This document shows positions 16,974 to 24,051 of a DNA stretch of 64,000 nucleotides, piece after piece (within the stretch, counting starts at the first letter, position 1; every line of letters begins with the position of its first letter). The position numbers and the translations under genes are program-made. Source of the DNA: Streptomyces sp. TLI_105 (GTDB lineage: Bacteria; Actinomycetota; Actinomycetes; Streptomycetales; Streptomycetaceae). The stretch is from positions 4,756,501 through 4,820,500 of the forward strand of contig NZ_FNSM01000001.1 of NCBI RefSeq assembly GCF_900105415.1, read 5' to 3'. Below the pieces are notes generated by a model. That model did no database searches and was not told the origin of the DNA. It saw only the letters and a program-made list of their open reading frames with translations.

Positions 16974-18194
16974 ATGACCACACACGCGCCCGCCGACGTA
17001 CGGACGGAGGAGGCCGAGCCGCAACGGCTGCCGTTGCTCGCCCTGCTCGCCCTCGCCACGGCGGTCTTCATCACCAGCCTCACCGAAACCCTGCCGGCCG
17101 GTCTGCTGCCCGCGATGAGCGGCGACCTCGGCGTCAGCGAGTCCGCGGCCGGACAGACGGTCACCGTCTACGCGATCGGCACCGCGCTGACCGCGATCCC
17201 GCTGACCGCGGCCACCGCCGCCTGGCGGCGCAAGAGGCTGCTGCTCACCGCGATGGCCGGCTTCGCCGTCGCCAACACGGTGACCGCGGTCTCCACCTCG
17301 TACCTGCTGACCATGGGCGCCCGGTTCGTCGCCGGTGTGGCCGCGGGCCTCGCCTGGGCCCTGCTCGCCGGCTACGCCCGCCGGATGGCGCCGACGCACC
17401 TCCAGGGCAAGGCGATCGCGATCGCCATGGCCGGCATCCCGGTCGCCCTCTCGCTCGGCGTCCCGGCCGGCACCTTCCTCGGCAAGGCCGTGAGCTGGCA
17501 GGTGGCCTTCCTGGTCATGACCGGCCTCACGGTGATCCTGCTCGGCTGGATCGCCGCGGCCGTGCCGGACTATCCGGGGCAGAGGCAGGAGGGCAAGGGG
17601 GCGCCGATGCTGAGCGCGCTGCGGGTGCCCGGCGTGACGCCCGTCCTCTTCGTGACGCTCGTCCTCGTGCTCGCGCACACCATCCTCTACACCTTCATCT
17701 CGATCTTCCTCGACCAGCTCGGTCTGGGCGACTCGACCGACCTGGTGCTACTCGTCTTCGGCGCCGCATCCCTGGTGAGCATCTGGGTGGTGGGCGCACG
17801 GATCAACCGCCGACTGCGGGCGCTGACGATCGCGAGCGTGCTGCTCATGGCGCTGGCGGCCGCCGCGCTCGCCGTCCTCTCGGGCAACACCGTCGTCATC
17901 TACGCGGCGGTGACGCTGTGGGGCCTCGGCTGGGGCGGCGTGCCGACCCTGCTCCAGACGGCCGCGGGCGACGCGGGCGGCGAGGAGGCCGCCGACGCGG
18001 CACAGGCCATGCTCGTGACCCTGTGGAACGTGGCCATGGCCGGCGGTGGCCTGGTCGGCGGGCTGCTGCTCGACCGGTTCGGCTCCGGGTCCTTCCCGTG
18101 GAGCGTCCTGATCCTGATCGTGCCGGTCCTGGCCGTGGTGGTCGGGGCGCGCGCGCACGGCTTCCCCGCCAGGCGGGCGGGCGCGGGCGCGTAG
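16974..18194 (+). CDS. MFS transporter (DHA1, AraJ-like)
   Basis: Membrane protein of 406 residues with about 12 hydrophobic helices. It starts with a cytoplasmic tail and helix LLALLALATAVFITSL and shows LPAGLLPAMSGDLGVSESAAGQTVTVYAIGTA, typical of the DHA1 sugar/drug efflux group (AraJ, YdhP, SotB type). It follows the ECF gene by 61 bp, so it is probably co-transcribed and GBL-controlled. It may export the product or the signal; the substrate is unknown. Confidence 0.82.
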   Translation: MTTHAPADVRTEEAEPQRLPLLALLALATAVFITSLTETLPAGLLPAMSGDLGVSESAAGQTVTVYAIGTALTAIPLTAATAAWRRKRLLLTAMAGFAVANTVTAVSTSYLLTMGARFVAGVAAGLAWALLAGYARRMAPTHLQGKAIAIAMAGIPVALSLGVPAGTFLGKAVSWQVAFLVMTGLTVILLGWIAAAVPDYPGQRQEGKGAPMLSALRVPGVTPVLFVTLVLVLAHTILYTFISIFLDQLGLGDSTDLVLLVFGAASLVSIWVVGARINRRLRALTIASVLLMALAAAALAVLSGNTVVIYAAVTLWGLGWGGVPTLLQTAAGDAGGEEAADAAQAMLVTLWNVAMAGGGLVGGLLLDRFGSGSFPWSVLILIVPVLAVVVGARAHGFPARRAGAGA

Positions 18195-18308
18195 CCGAGG
18201 GCCGGCCGCGCCGGGGTGGACGTCCGCGTCGGTGCGGTACGGCCCCGGCGCGGCCGTCCGGCCGTTCGCACGCGGTCGGCGGCGGGGCCCGGTGCGGTGC
18301 CGGGGCAC

Positions 18309-18408
18309 GGGTGCGGCCTCGGGCCAGGAGCGCCGCGCGGGGCCAGGGGTGCGGTGCCAGGCACGGGTGCGGCGTCGGGCCAGGGGTGCGGCCTCGGGCC
18401 AGGAGCGC
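18309..18408. repeat. Exact 25-bp direct repeats in a GC-rich gap
   Basis: The gap 18195-18581 (387 bp) has no gene I can support. Its first half consists of degenerate GC-rich repeats, including one exact 25-bp copy pair (18309-18333 and 18384-18408, both starting GGGTGCGGCCTCGGG) and a partial third copy near 18365. Confidence 0.75.
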
Positions 18409-18473
18409 GGTGCCGGGGTCCTGGGGCGGTGCTCGGGCCCCGGCGCCGCCCCGCGGACTGGCCGAGAACCGAC

Positions 18474-18509
18474 CGGTCCTGTCCGACTTGGCTAAGTCGG
18501 ACAGGACCG
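18474..18509. promoter_or_regulatory. Perfect 16-bp hairpin upstream of the second IS701-like gene
   Basis: CGGTCCTGTCCGACTT at 18474-18489 pairs perfectly with its complement at 18494-18509 around a GGCT loop. No T-run follows on the plus strand. It could end transcription of the sigma/exporter unit or be a protein-binding site just upstream of the operator at 18524. Confidence 0.6.
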
Positions 18510-18523
18510 CTCCCCCCTCTCGC

Positions 18524-18550
18524 AAAAAAAAGAGGGTGTTCGTTATTCTT
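18524..18550. promoter_or_regulatory. ARE-like operator and promoter of IS701-like copy 2
   Basis: An A-rich tract then AGAGGGTGTTCGTTATTCTT, matching the element before IS701-like copy 1 in the same orientation to its gene (AAAGAG, GTTCGYTATTCTT). The -10-like TATTCT lies inside the element at about 18544. Confidence 0.6.
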
Positions 18551-18581
18551 CTGGTGTCGCCTGACGGGGAGGGAACGCAGC

Positions 18582-19787
18582 ATGGCGGAACACCGCATGG
18601 CCGGAGCAGCGGATCCGGGCCACGACACACGGGTCTTCCACTTCGCGGACTCGGTCTTCGCCCACCTGCCCAGAGCGGACCAGCGCCGCTGGGCCCAGCT
18701 CTACCTGCAGGGGTTGTTGACCACGCCGGGCCGGAAGTCCATCCGCCGGCTCGCCGCCGCGGTCTCCACCGCCCCGGCCACCGCCTCCCAGTCGCTGCAC
18801 CAGTTCATCAGCGCCAGCCCCTGGGACTGGGTGCCCGCCCGGCAGGAGCTGATCCGGCTGACGGGCGACCACTTCCCCTTACGGGCGCTGACCATCGGCA
18901 CCGTCGTCCTGCCCAAACGGGGCGAGCACACCTGCGGGGTGCACCGCCGGTTCGTCCCCGCCGCCGGGCGGACCATCAGCTGCCAGGTCGGACTCGGGGC
19001 CTTCGTCACCACCGGCGACGAGGACCTGCCGGTGGAGTGGCGGCTGCTGCTGCCCGAGCAGTGGAACGAGGACGCGAAGCTGCGCGAGCGCGCCCGGGTC
19101 CCCGACTCGGCCCGGCACCGGCCCGTGTGGGAGCACGTCCTCGACCTGGTGGACTCCGTCTCGGACGCCTTGCCCCGCCGACTGCCGGCCCACGTGCCGG
19201 TGGTGGCCGACCTGAGCGAGCACCTCGACGTCGGACGGCTCCTCGCGGGCCTCGACCGGCGCGGCCACGATTTCGTGGTGGCGGTGCCGGCCGCCCTGCC
19301 GGTGCTCCCCGCCGACTCGCGCGTCTCCCGGGCCGTCCCCGGCGCCGCCGACGCGCCCCTCGGCCCGGTCGGCGCCCGGCAGTTCCTCCAGCACCACCAC
19401 GTCCTGCCGCCGCGCGCGGTGACCCTGGCCGCGCCGGGCGGCCGGGGCCGGCAGCTGCGGGTGGTCTCCGAGCTGGTGCGGCTGCCCGGCTCCTGCCGGA
19501 CGTACCGGCTCTTCACCGAGTGGCGCCCGGCGGACTCCCGCGCCCCCCGGGTGTGGATCACCAGCCTGACCGGGCGGCGGGTGGAGCAGCTGACGACCCT
19601 CGCCCAGGCGCAGGCCGGGACCTGCCTGACGGTGTCCGCGCTCGAACGGGACTACGGGCTCCTCGACTTCGAGGGCCGCTCCTTTCCCGGCTGGCACCAC
19701 CACATGACCCTGGTTTCCGCCGCTCACGTCTATGACCGGCTCCTCCACGCGGGGGCATTCGACGAAAGGCTGCCGCAGAGCGCCTGA
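18582..19787 (+). CDS. IS701-like transposase-fold protein, copy 2 (probably domesticated)
   Basis: Protein of 401 residues paralogous to the protein at 12235 over its full length (for example RADQRRWAQLYLQGLLTTPG, PKRGEHTCGVHRRF, LLDFEGRSFPGWHHHMTL). By hand alignment the first catalytic Asp is replaced (LTIGTVVLPKRG) while a second Asp remains (VVADLSEH), and the catalytic Glu region is not conserved. No terminal repeats are visible. One Leu is encoded by TTA (18879-18881). ATG 18582 has a good site (GGGGAGGGA). It is followed by the response regulator after 50 bp, so the two may be co-transcribed. Confidence 0.75.
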   Translation: MAEHRMAGAADPGHDTRVFHFADSVFAHLPRADQRRWAQLYLQGLLTTPGRKSIRRLAAAVSTAPATASQSLHQFISASPWDWVPARQELIRLTGDHFPLRALTIGTVVLPKRGEHTCGVHRRFVPAAGRTISCQVGLGAFVTTGDEDLPVEWRLLLPEQWNEDAKLRERARVPDSARHRPVWEHVLDLVDSVSDALPRRLPAHVPVVADLSEHLDVGRLLAGLDRRGHDFVVAVPAALPVLPADSRVSRAVPGAADAPLGPVGARQFLQHHHVLPPRAVTLAAPGGRGRQLRVVSELVRLPGSCRTYRLFTEWRPADSRAPRVWITSLTGRRVEQLTTLAQAQAGTCLTVSALERDYGLLDFEGRSFPGWHHHMTLVSAAHVYDRLLHAGAFDERLPQSA

Positions 19788-19837
19788 CGTTATCGGGACC
19801 GGTATTCACAAGCCAGACCAAGGGAGTTGACGTCCAG

Positions 19838-20521
19838 ATGGTGAATGCACTCGTGGTGGAGGATTCGGAATCGATCGATTCCACCATCCAGAACCTGCGG
19901 CGCCAGGGATATCAGGCGAGGGGAGTGGGGACCGGATCGGACGCGCTGAAACATCTGCCACGGGCCGATATCGTGCTGCTCGATCTCGAACTTCCGGACA
20001 TGGACGGCCTGGAGGTGTGCCGGGCGATAAGAGCTGCCGGCGACACGCCGGTCATCGCCTTCAGCCGCCGGGACACGGAATTGGACCGGGTGCTCGCGCT
20101 CCAGGCCGGGGCGGACGACTGCGTGGTGAAGACCTGTGGTTCCCGCGAGGTCATCGCGCGCATAGGGGCGGTGCTCCGCCGGGCGAACGCGCAGACCGCC
20201 GACGCTCCGCAGTCGATCTCGCTGCGACCGCTGCACATCGACGGGCGGTCCCGGGAGGTGCGCCTCGGCGGCCGACTGGTGGACATGACGTCGAAGGAGT
20301 TCGAACTCCTGTACGCGCTGGCGTCCACCCCCGAGCGGGTCGTGTCCCGGAAGGAGCTGATGGCGAAGGTATGGGAGGCCGACCGCGCGGCGTCCAGCCG
20401 CACCATCGACACCCACGTCAGCAGCCTCCGGGCCAAGCTGGGCTCCAGCAAGTGGATCGTCACGGTGCACGGGGTCGGCTACAAGATCGGCACGGCCCAG
20501 AGACATCGCGCCCGGGTCTGA
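19838..20521 (+). CDS. OmpR-family orphan response regulator
   Basis: Response regulator of 227 residues: receiver domain with acidic pocket (VVED), phospho-acceptor Asp in VLLDLELPDMDG near residue 48 and Lys in CVVKTCG near 96, then an OmpR-type winged helix with TSKEFELLYALASTPERVVSRKEL and DTHVSSLRAKLG. No histidine kinase is adjacent. The switch region has VVKT instead of the common K-P, as in several atypical JadR1-like regulators of antibiotic clusters. It is plausibly the pathway-specific activator acting downstream of the GBL switch. Confidence 0.87.
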   Translation: MVNALVVEDSESIDSTIQNLRRQGYQARGVGTGSDALKHLPRADIVLLDLELPDMDGLEVCRAIRAAGDTPVIAFSRRDTELDRVLALQAGADDCVVKTCGSREVIARIGAVLRRANAQTADAPQSISLRPLHIDGRSREVRLGGRLVDMTSKEFELLYALASTPERVVSRKELMAKVWEADRAASSRTIDTHVSSLRAKLGSSKWIVTVHGVGYKIGTAQRHRARV

Positions 20522-20630
20522 GCAGGTACGGCTCCAGAGCCGCCGACGAGGGCGCGGACGGTCCCGACGACCGGCCGCGCCCTTTCCGTACGCCGGCACC
20601 GGCCCCGGGCCGGGCGCCTGCGCCGGTATC

Positions 20631-20726
20631 TGCGCCCGCACGGGACCAGGCGCCGGTGCCCGCACCGGGCCAGGAGTCTGCGCCCGCACGGGACCGGGCG
20701 CCTGTGCCCGCACCGGGCCAGGCGCC
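20631..20726. repeat. Four 24-bp tandem repeats
   Basis: Units at 20631, 20655, 20679 and 20703 share the form TGCGCCCGCACGGGACCAGGCGCC, alternating two slightly different versions, so the array is also two 48-bp repeats. It lies between the convergent ends of the response regulator and the racemase-like gene. In one minus-strand frame it reads as an 8-residue APGPVRAQ-type repeat but has no credible start. Confidence 0.8.
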
Positions 20727-20742
20727 CGACCCCCGCGCCGGA

Positions 20743-21498
20743 TCAGGCCGCCACCGCGGTCGTGTGTCGCTCCAGGCGGGCGAGCAGGGGGTGGCCGCCG
20801 GCCGGGTCCATGTCGACGCCGGCCGCGCGCAGGGCCCACCAGGCGCCGGCGAGGTTCGAGGTGAGCAGCACCCGGTCGCTGTCGCGGCCCAGCTCCTCCA
20901 GGGCGGCGAGCGTGCCCATGCCGGTGCCGGTGAAGAGGAGCGCGGTGTCGTCGGCGAGCCGGGCGTCGCGGACCCGCTCGAGTATCGCCGCGGTCGTCAC
21001 CTCGTACGGGTCGAAGTGGTCCTCCCGGGCCGGGACGAGGAGCGCCTCGTCCACCGTGAGTCCGGCCGCCTGCCAGAAACCGGCGGAGGTGTCCGTCAGC
21101 CACGGCTCGTAGGGGGAGACCAGGGTCAGCCGCTCCACGCCGAGCCACTCGCAGGCGGTCAGGATGGCCTGGGTCGAGGAGCGCACCGGATAGCCGGCCC
21201 GGTCGCTGAGCTCCTCGCAGAAGGCCCGGTCGCCCTCGGGCGCGAGCAGGTAGTGCGAGGCGCTGCAGGCGACGACGGCGGCGTCCAGGCCCATGGCGCC
21301 GAAGCCCGCCAGGGTGTCGGGCAGCGCCTCGTTCCACGCCTCCAGCATCTCGAGGAGCCCCTTGCCGGGCGTCACCGGGAAGCGGCTCGTGTACACGTTC
21401 ATGCGCTCGCCGACCAGCCGGTTGAACTCCGGCTCCGCCGTGGGGTTCTCCGGCGGGACGACGACGCCGAGCCGCGGGGTCGCGAGAAGGTCCATCAT
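20743..21498 (-). CDS. Asp/Glu racemase-superfamily protein (maleate isomerase/AMDase-like)
   Basis: Protein of 251 residues of the aspartate/glutamate racemase superfamily, closest in look to maleate cis-trans isomerase, arylmalonate decarboxylase and EutA. It shows LGVVVPPENPTAEPEFNR at the N terminus, a first catalytic Cys in VVACSASHYL near residue 81, and TSNLAGAWWALR near 217, where two-cysteine members carry the second Cys. Here that position is Ser. One-cysteine members include decarboxylases. It is divergent from the LysW operon and shares its promoter region. The start ATG 21498 has an AGGAGA site. Confidence 0.72.
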   Translation of the reverse strand: MMDLLATPRLGVVVPPENPTAEPEFNRLVGERMNVYTSRFPVTPGKGLLEMLEAWNEALPDTLAGFGAMGLDAAVVACSASHYLLAPEGDRAFCEELSDRAGYPVRSSTQAILTACEWLGVERLTLVSPYEPWLTDTSAGFWQAAGLTVDEALLVPAREDHFDPYEVTTAAILERVRDARLADDTALLFTGTGMGTLAALEELGRDSDRVLLTSNLAGAWWALRAAGVDMDPAGGHPLLARLERHTTAVAA

Positions 21499-21645
21499 GA
21501 AATTCCCGTCTCCTGGGGTGATTTCCTGGCTTTCCTGTTGCTTGCCCCGATGGAATCCCCCGGACACCGGGAATCTTCCCGCCCGGTCCAGATGCCTCGT
21601 CAATTGAAGTTTCTCGCACCCGACTTCATTCCGTGTTTGCACTCC

Positions 21646-21706
21646 TTGACAGGCTTCACATCCCCTGACAAAAGTCAAGGAAGCCTGACATGGATCTCCT
21701 TGACCC
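21646..21706. promoter_or_regulatory. TGAC-type direct repeats in front of the main operon
   Basis: Four copies of a TTGAC/CTGAC element (21646 TTGACAG, 21665 CTGACAA, 21685 CTGACAT, 21700 TTGACCC) occur with spacings of 19, 20 and 15 bp in the 282-bp divergent promoter between the racemase-like and homocitrate-synthase-like genes. Such spaced direct repeats fit OmpR-type or SARP binding. The response regulator at 19838 is the natural candidate. A weak inverted repeat (GACAGGCTTC against GAAGCCTGAC, one mismatch) overlaps them. Confidence 0.5.
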
Positions 21707-21780
21707 TCCTTCCGCCGTCGGCCGATTCTTGATGTCAGCACCAGCCGCATTCCAACGGCCTCGATCAAGGAGCAAAGGCA

Positions 21781-22935
21781 ATGGCGGTATCACAGAACGG
21801 TGGCAGTGTCCCGGAGGTGCTGCCCCACATATCCGACGCGACCCTGCGGGACTCGGCCCACATGGCCGGCGTCGAATTCGGTCCCCGTGACGCCTCGGTC
21901 ATCGCGGACCTGCTGGTGAAGACCGGCGTGTCCCTCGTCGAGGTCGGAATGGTCTCCGGACCCTCCTCGAAGGACGCCGACCTGGTCCTCGCCACGCACG
22001 AGACCGTGGGCCCCGAGCGCAGCCTCACCCTGGTCGTGGTGCGTGACCGGCGGCAGGTGGAGGAGGCGCTCGACGAGGCGCTGCGCCTGGGCGTGCGGAA
22101 CGTGATGTTCTCCATCCCCACCTCGGAGGAGCACGCCGCGCTCAAGCTCGCCTCGCCGAGCAGCAAGTACCTGATCAACGTGGCGCGCGCCGCGATCGAG
22201 GGGGCCAAGGAGCGCGGCTTCCACGTCACCTTCAGCGGTGAGGACGGCGCGCGCACCCCCAAGGAGCGCCTGGTCCCGTACGTGACCGCGGGCTTCGAGG
22301 CCGGGGCCGACCGGTTCCGGCTCGCGGAGACCGTCGCGTACCTCTCGCCGTGGCAGATGGAGGAGAAGATCGCGGACCTGACCGCGATCGACGGCTCCGA
22401 GATCGAGATCCACTCGCACAACATGCTGGGCATGGCGGTGGCCAACTCGCTGGCCGCGGTCCGGGCCGGCGCCCGGTGGATCTCGACCACCGTCGGCGGC
22501 ATCGGCGAGCGCGGCGGCAACGCGCCGCTGGCCGAGCTGCTGACCTCGCTGCGGATCATCCACGGCGACACCCGCTTCGACCTGTCCCACCTCACCGAGC
22601 TGTCCGAGGTGGCGCTCAGGGGAGCCGGGCTCGGCGAGGCCTTCCAGTCCGGTCCCACCACACCGCACGCCTTCGCGTACGAGCTGCCCGGCCAGCTCAC
22701 CCACCCCGAGGCGTACGAGACGCTGCCCGCCGAACTCGTCGGCAACAGCCGCGAGCTGCGCGTGCGCACCCGTCTCACCACGGCCCTCGTCGGCTGGGCG
22801 CTGGCCGAGGAGGCCGCCGACCTCGACGTCGCCGCCTTCACCGCGTGGCTGATTGAGCGTCAGGAGACTTCCGGCGCCGGGCTCCTGGACCGGGACGGCA
22901 TCCGCAAGGCCGCCGTCGACTTCCGGTCCCTCTGA
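21781..22935 (+). CDS. Homocitrate/isopropylmalate synthase-like DRE-TIM enzyme
   Basis: DRE-TIM metallolyase-superfamily protein of 384 residues: DATLRDS near residue 19, FSGEDGARTP near 150, metal-binding HSHN near 210, and GGIGERGGNAPLAE near 240, the pattern of homocitrate and 2-isopropylmalate synthases. Such enzymes condense acetyl-CoA with a 2-oxo acid. It lacks the long regulatory C-terminal domain of housekeeping LeuA. As first gene of the LysW operon it may supply or extend the 2-oxo acid that becomes the carrier-bound amino acid. No homoaconitase or homoisocitrate dehydrogenase gene is present. ATG 21781 follows CAAGGAGC. Confidence 0.83.
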   Translation: MAVSQNGGSVPEVLPHISDATLRDSAHMAGVEFGPRDASVIADLLVKTGVSLVEVGMVSGPSSKDADLVLATHETVGPERSLTLVVVRDRRQVEEALDEALRLGVRNVMFSIPTSEEHAALKLASPSSKYLINVARAAIEGAKERGFHVTFSGEDGARTPKERLVPYVTAGFEAGADRFRLAETVAYLSPWQMEEKIADLTAIDGSEIEIHSHNMLGMAVANSLAAVRAGARWISTTVGGIGERGGNAPLAELLTSLRIIHGDTRFDLSHLTELSEVALRGAGLGEAFQSGPTTPHAFAYELPGQLTHPEAYETLPAELVGNSRELRVRTRLTTALVGWALAEEAADLDVAAFTAWLIERQETSGAGLLDRDGIRKAAVDFRSL

Positions 22936-22982
22936 TCCTTCATCCCCCACACCCACCCCGCACCACCGAAACGGAGACATCC

Positions 22983-23171
22983 ATGTCCACCCCGCTCATC
23001 AGCGCCGTCTGCCCCGAGTGCGAGACCGACCTCTCCACCCCGCCGATGGTCCAGGGCGAGACCCTCGTCTGCCCCGAGTGCATGCTCACGCTGCGCGTCG
23101 AGAACGTCGAGGACGACGGCACCCTCTCCCTCGCCATGATCGAAGTGACGCTGCGCGACTGGGGCCAGTGA
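22983..23171 (+). CDS. LysW-type amino-group carrier protein with C-terminal Gln
   Basis: Small carrier of 62 residues related to LysW of the thermophile/archaeal lysine-arginine pathway and to the AmCPs of Streptomyces pathways such as vazabitide A. It has two CPEC zinc-binding pairs (from residues 10 and 30), an acidic middle and the characteristic end DWG plus one residue. In LysW the last residue is Glu, whose side-chain carboxylate forms an isopeptide with the substrate amino group. Here the last codon is CAG (Gln), read directly at 23166-23168. It must be deamidated, or used differently, for the known chemistry. The ligase gene follows 28 bp later. Confidence 0.9.
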   Translation: MSTPLISAVCPECETDLSTPPMVQGETLVCPECMLTLRVENVEDDGTLSLAMIEVTLRDWGQ

Positions 23172-23199
23172 GCCGCACCGCCCGGATAGGAGTCCCTCA

Positions 23200-24051
23200 A
23201 TGAGCGGCAGCAGTATCGCCATCGTCGCGGACCGGATCGGCTGGGAGGAACGCCGGCTGATCGAGACCGCCCCCGCCTTCGGGCACCGCATCGAGTGGGT
23301 CAACGACGAGTCCCTGGCGCTGGGCGCCGAGGACTCCTCGCTCAGCGGTCACGACGTCGTCCTCATCCGCAGCAGGAGCTATACGCGGGGCGGCCTCCTG
23401 GCCGTCCAGGCGGAGGCCTCCGGGATCAGGACCCTCAACACGGCCCACGCGATCCAGGCCTGCGAGAACAAGCTCGCCCTGCGCACCCTGCTGCGCAAGG
23501 CCGGCGTCCCCGTCACGGACTACCGCCTCGTCCTCTCCCGCAAGGACTTCGAGAAGACGCTGAAGGAGCTTCCGCTGCCCCTGGTGCTGAAGCCCGTCTT
23601 CGGCGGCATGGGCAAGCGGGTCACGCTGATCCGCGACGCGGACACCGCCCAGTCCGTCTACGACTACATCGAGGACCTCGGCCACGGCTTCGAACAGGCC
23701 AGCCTGGTCGAGCCGTTCCTCGACGGCGGCAGCTCCGTACGGTGCTTCGTCGTCGGCCGCGAGCTGATCGCCGCCGCCGAGTTCACCAGCGCCGGCGAGG
23801 ACTGGCGCAGCAACGCGGCCCTCGGCAACCGCCACCAGGCCATGGACCACGACCCCGAGGTCCAGAAGATCGTCGACGGTGTGGTGAGCGAACTCGGCGA
23901 GGGCATCTACGGCATCGACCTCTTCAAGACGGCCGACGGCTACGTCGTCAACGAAGTCAACCACGCCCCGGCGTTCCGGGCGATCACCTCGGCGACCGGC
24001 GTGGACATCCCCTCCGCCGTCAGCCGCTACGTGCAGGAGATCCTCGCATGA
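23200..24051 (+). CDS. LysX/ArgX-like ATP-grasp carrier-amino acid ligase
   Basis: ATP-grasp ligase of 283 residues of the LysX/ArgX/RimK group: LVLKPVFGGMGKRVTLI near residue 128 (ATP-binding loop), VEPFLDGGSSVRCFVVG near 168 and the metal-binding DLF and VNEVNHAPAF near 248. LysX joins the alpha-amino group of alpha-aminoadipate (ArgX: glutamate) to the C-terminal Glu of LysW. It is directly after the carrier gene, with ATAGGAG before ATG 23200. The amino acid substrate cannot be assigned by eye. Its fit with a Gln-ended carrier is the open question. Confidence 0.86.
   Translation: MSGSSIAIVADRIGWEERRLIETAPAFGHRIEWVNDESLALGAEDSSLSGHDVVLIRSRSYTRGGLLAVQAEASGIRTLNTAHAIQACENKLALRTLLRKAGVPVTDYRLVLSRKDFEKTLKELPLPLVLKPVFGGMGKRVTLIRDADTAQSVYDYIEDLGHGFEQASLVEPFLDGGSSVRCFVVGRELIAAAEFTSAGEDWRSNAALGNRHQAMDHDPEVQKIVDGVVSELGEGIYGIDLFKTADGYVVNEVNHAPAFRAITSATGVDIPSAVSRYVQEILA

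Noticed and set aside
12235..19787. Composite transposon bounded by the two IS701-like genes
   Set aside because: The copies are diverged, lack terminal repeats and catalytic residues, and both have operator-type promoters, so recent mobility is unlikely.
19790..21619. A 609-codon minus-strand frame covering the response regulator
   Set aside because: Out of frame with the racemase-like gene and antisense to a clear OmpR-type gene; only the tandem repeat is notable.
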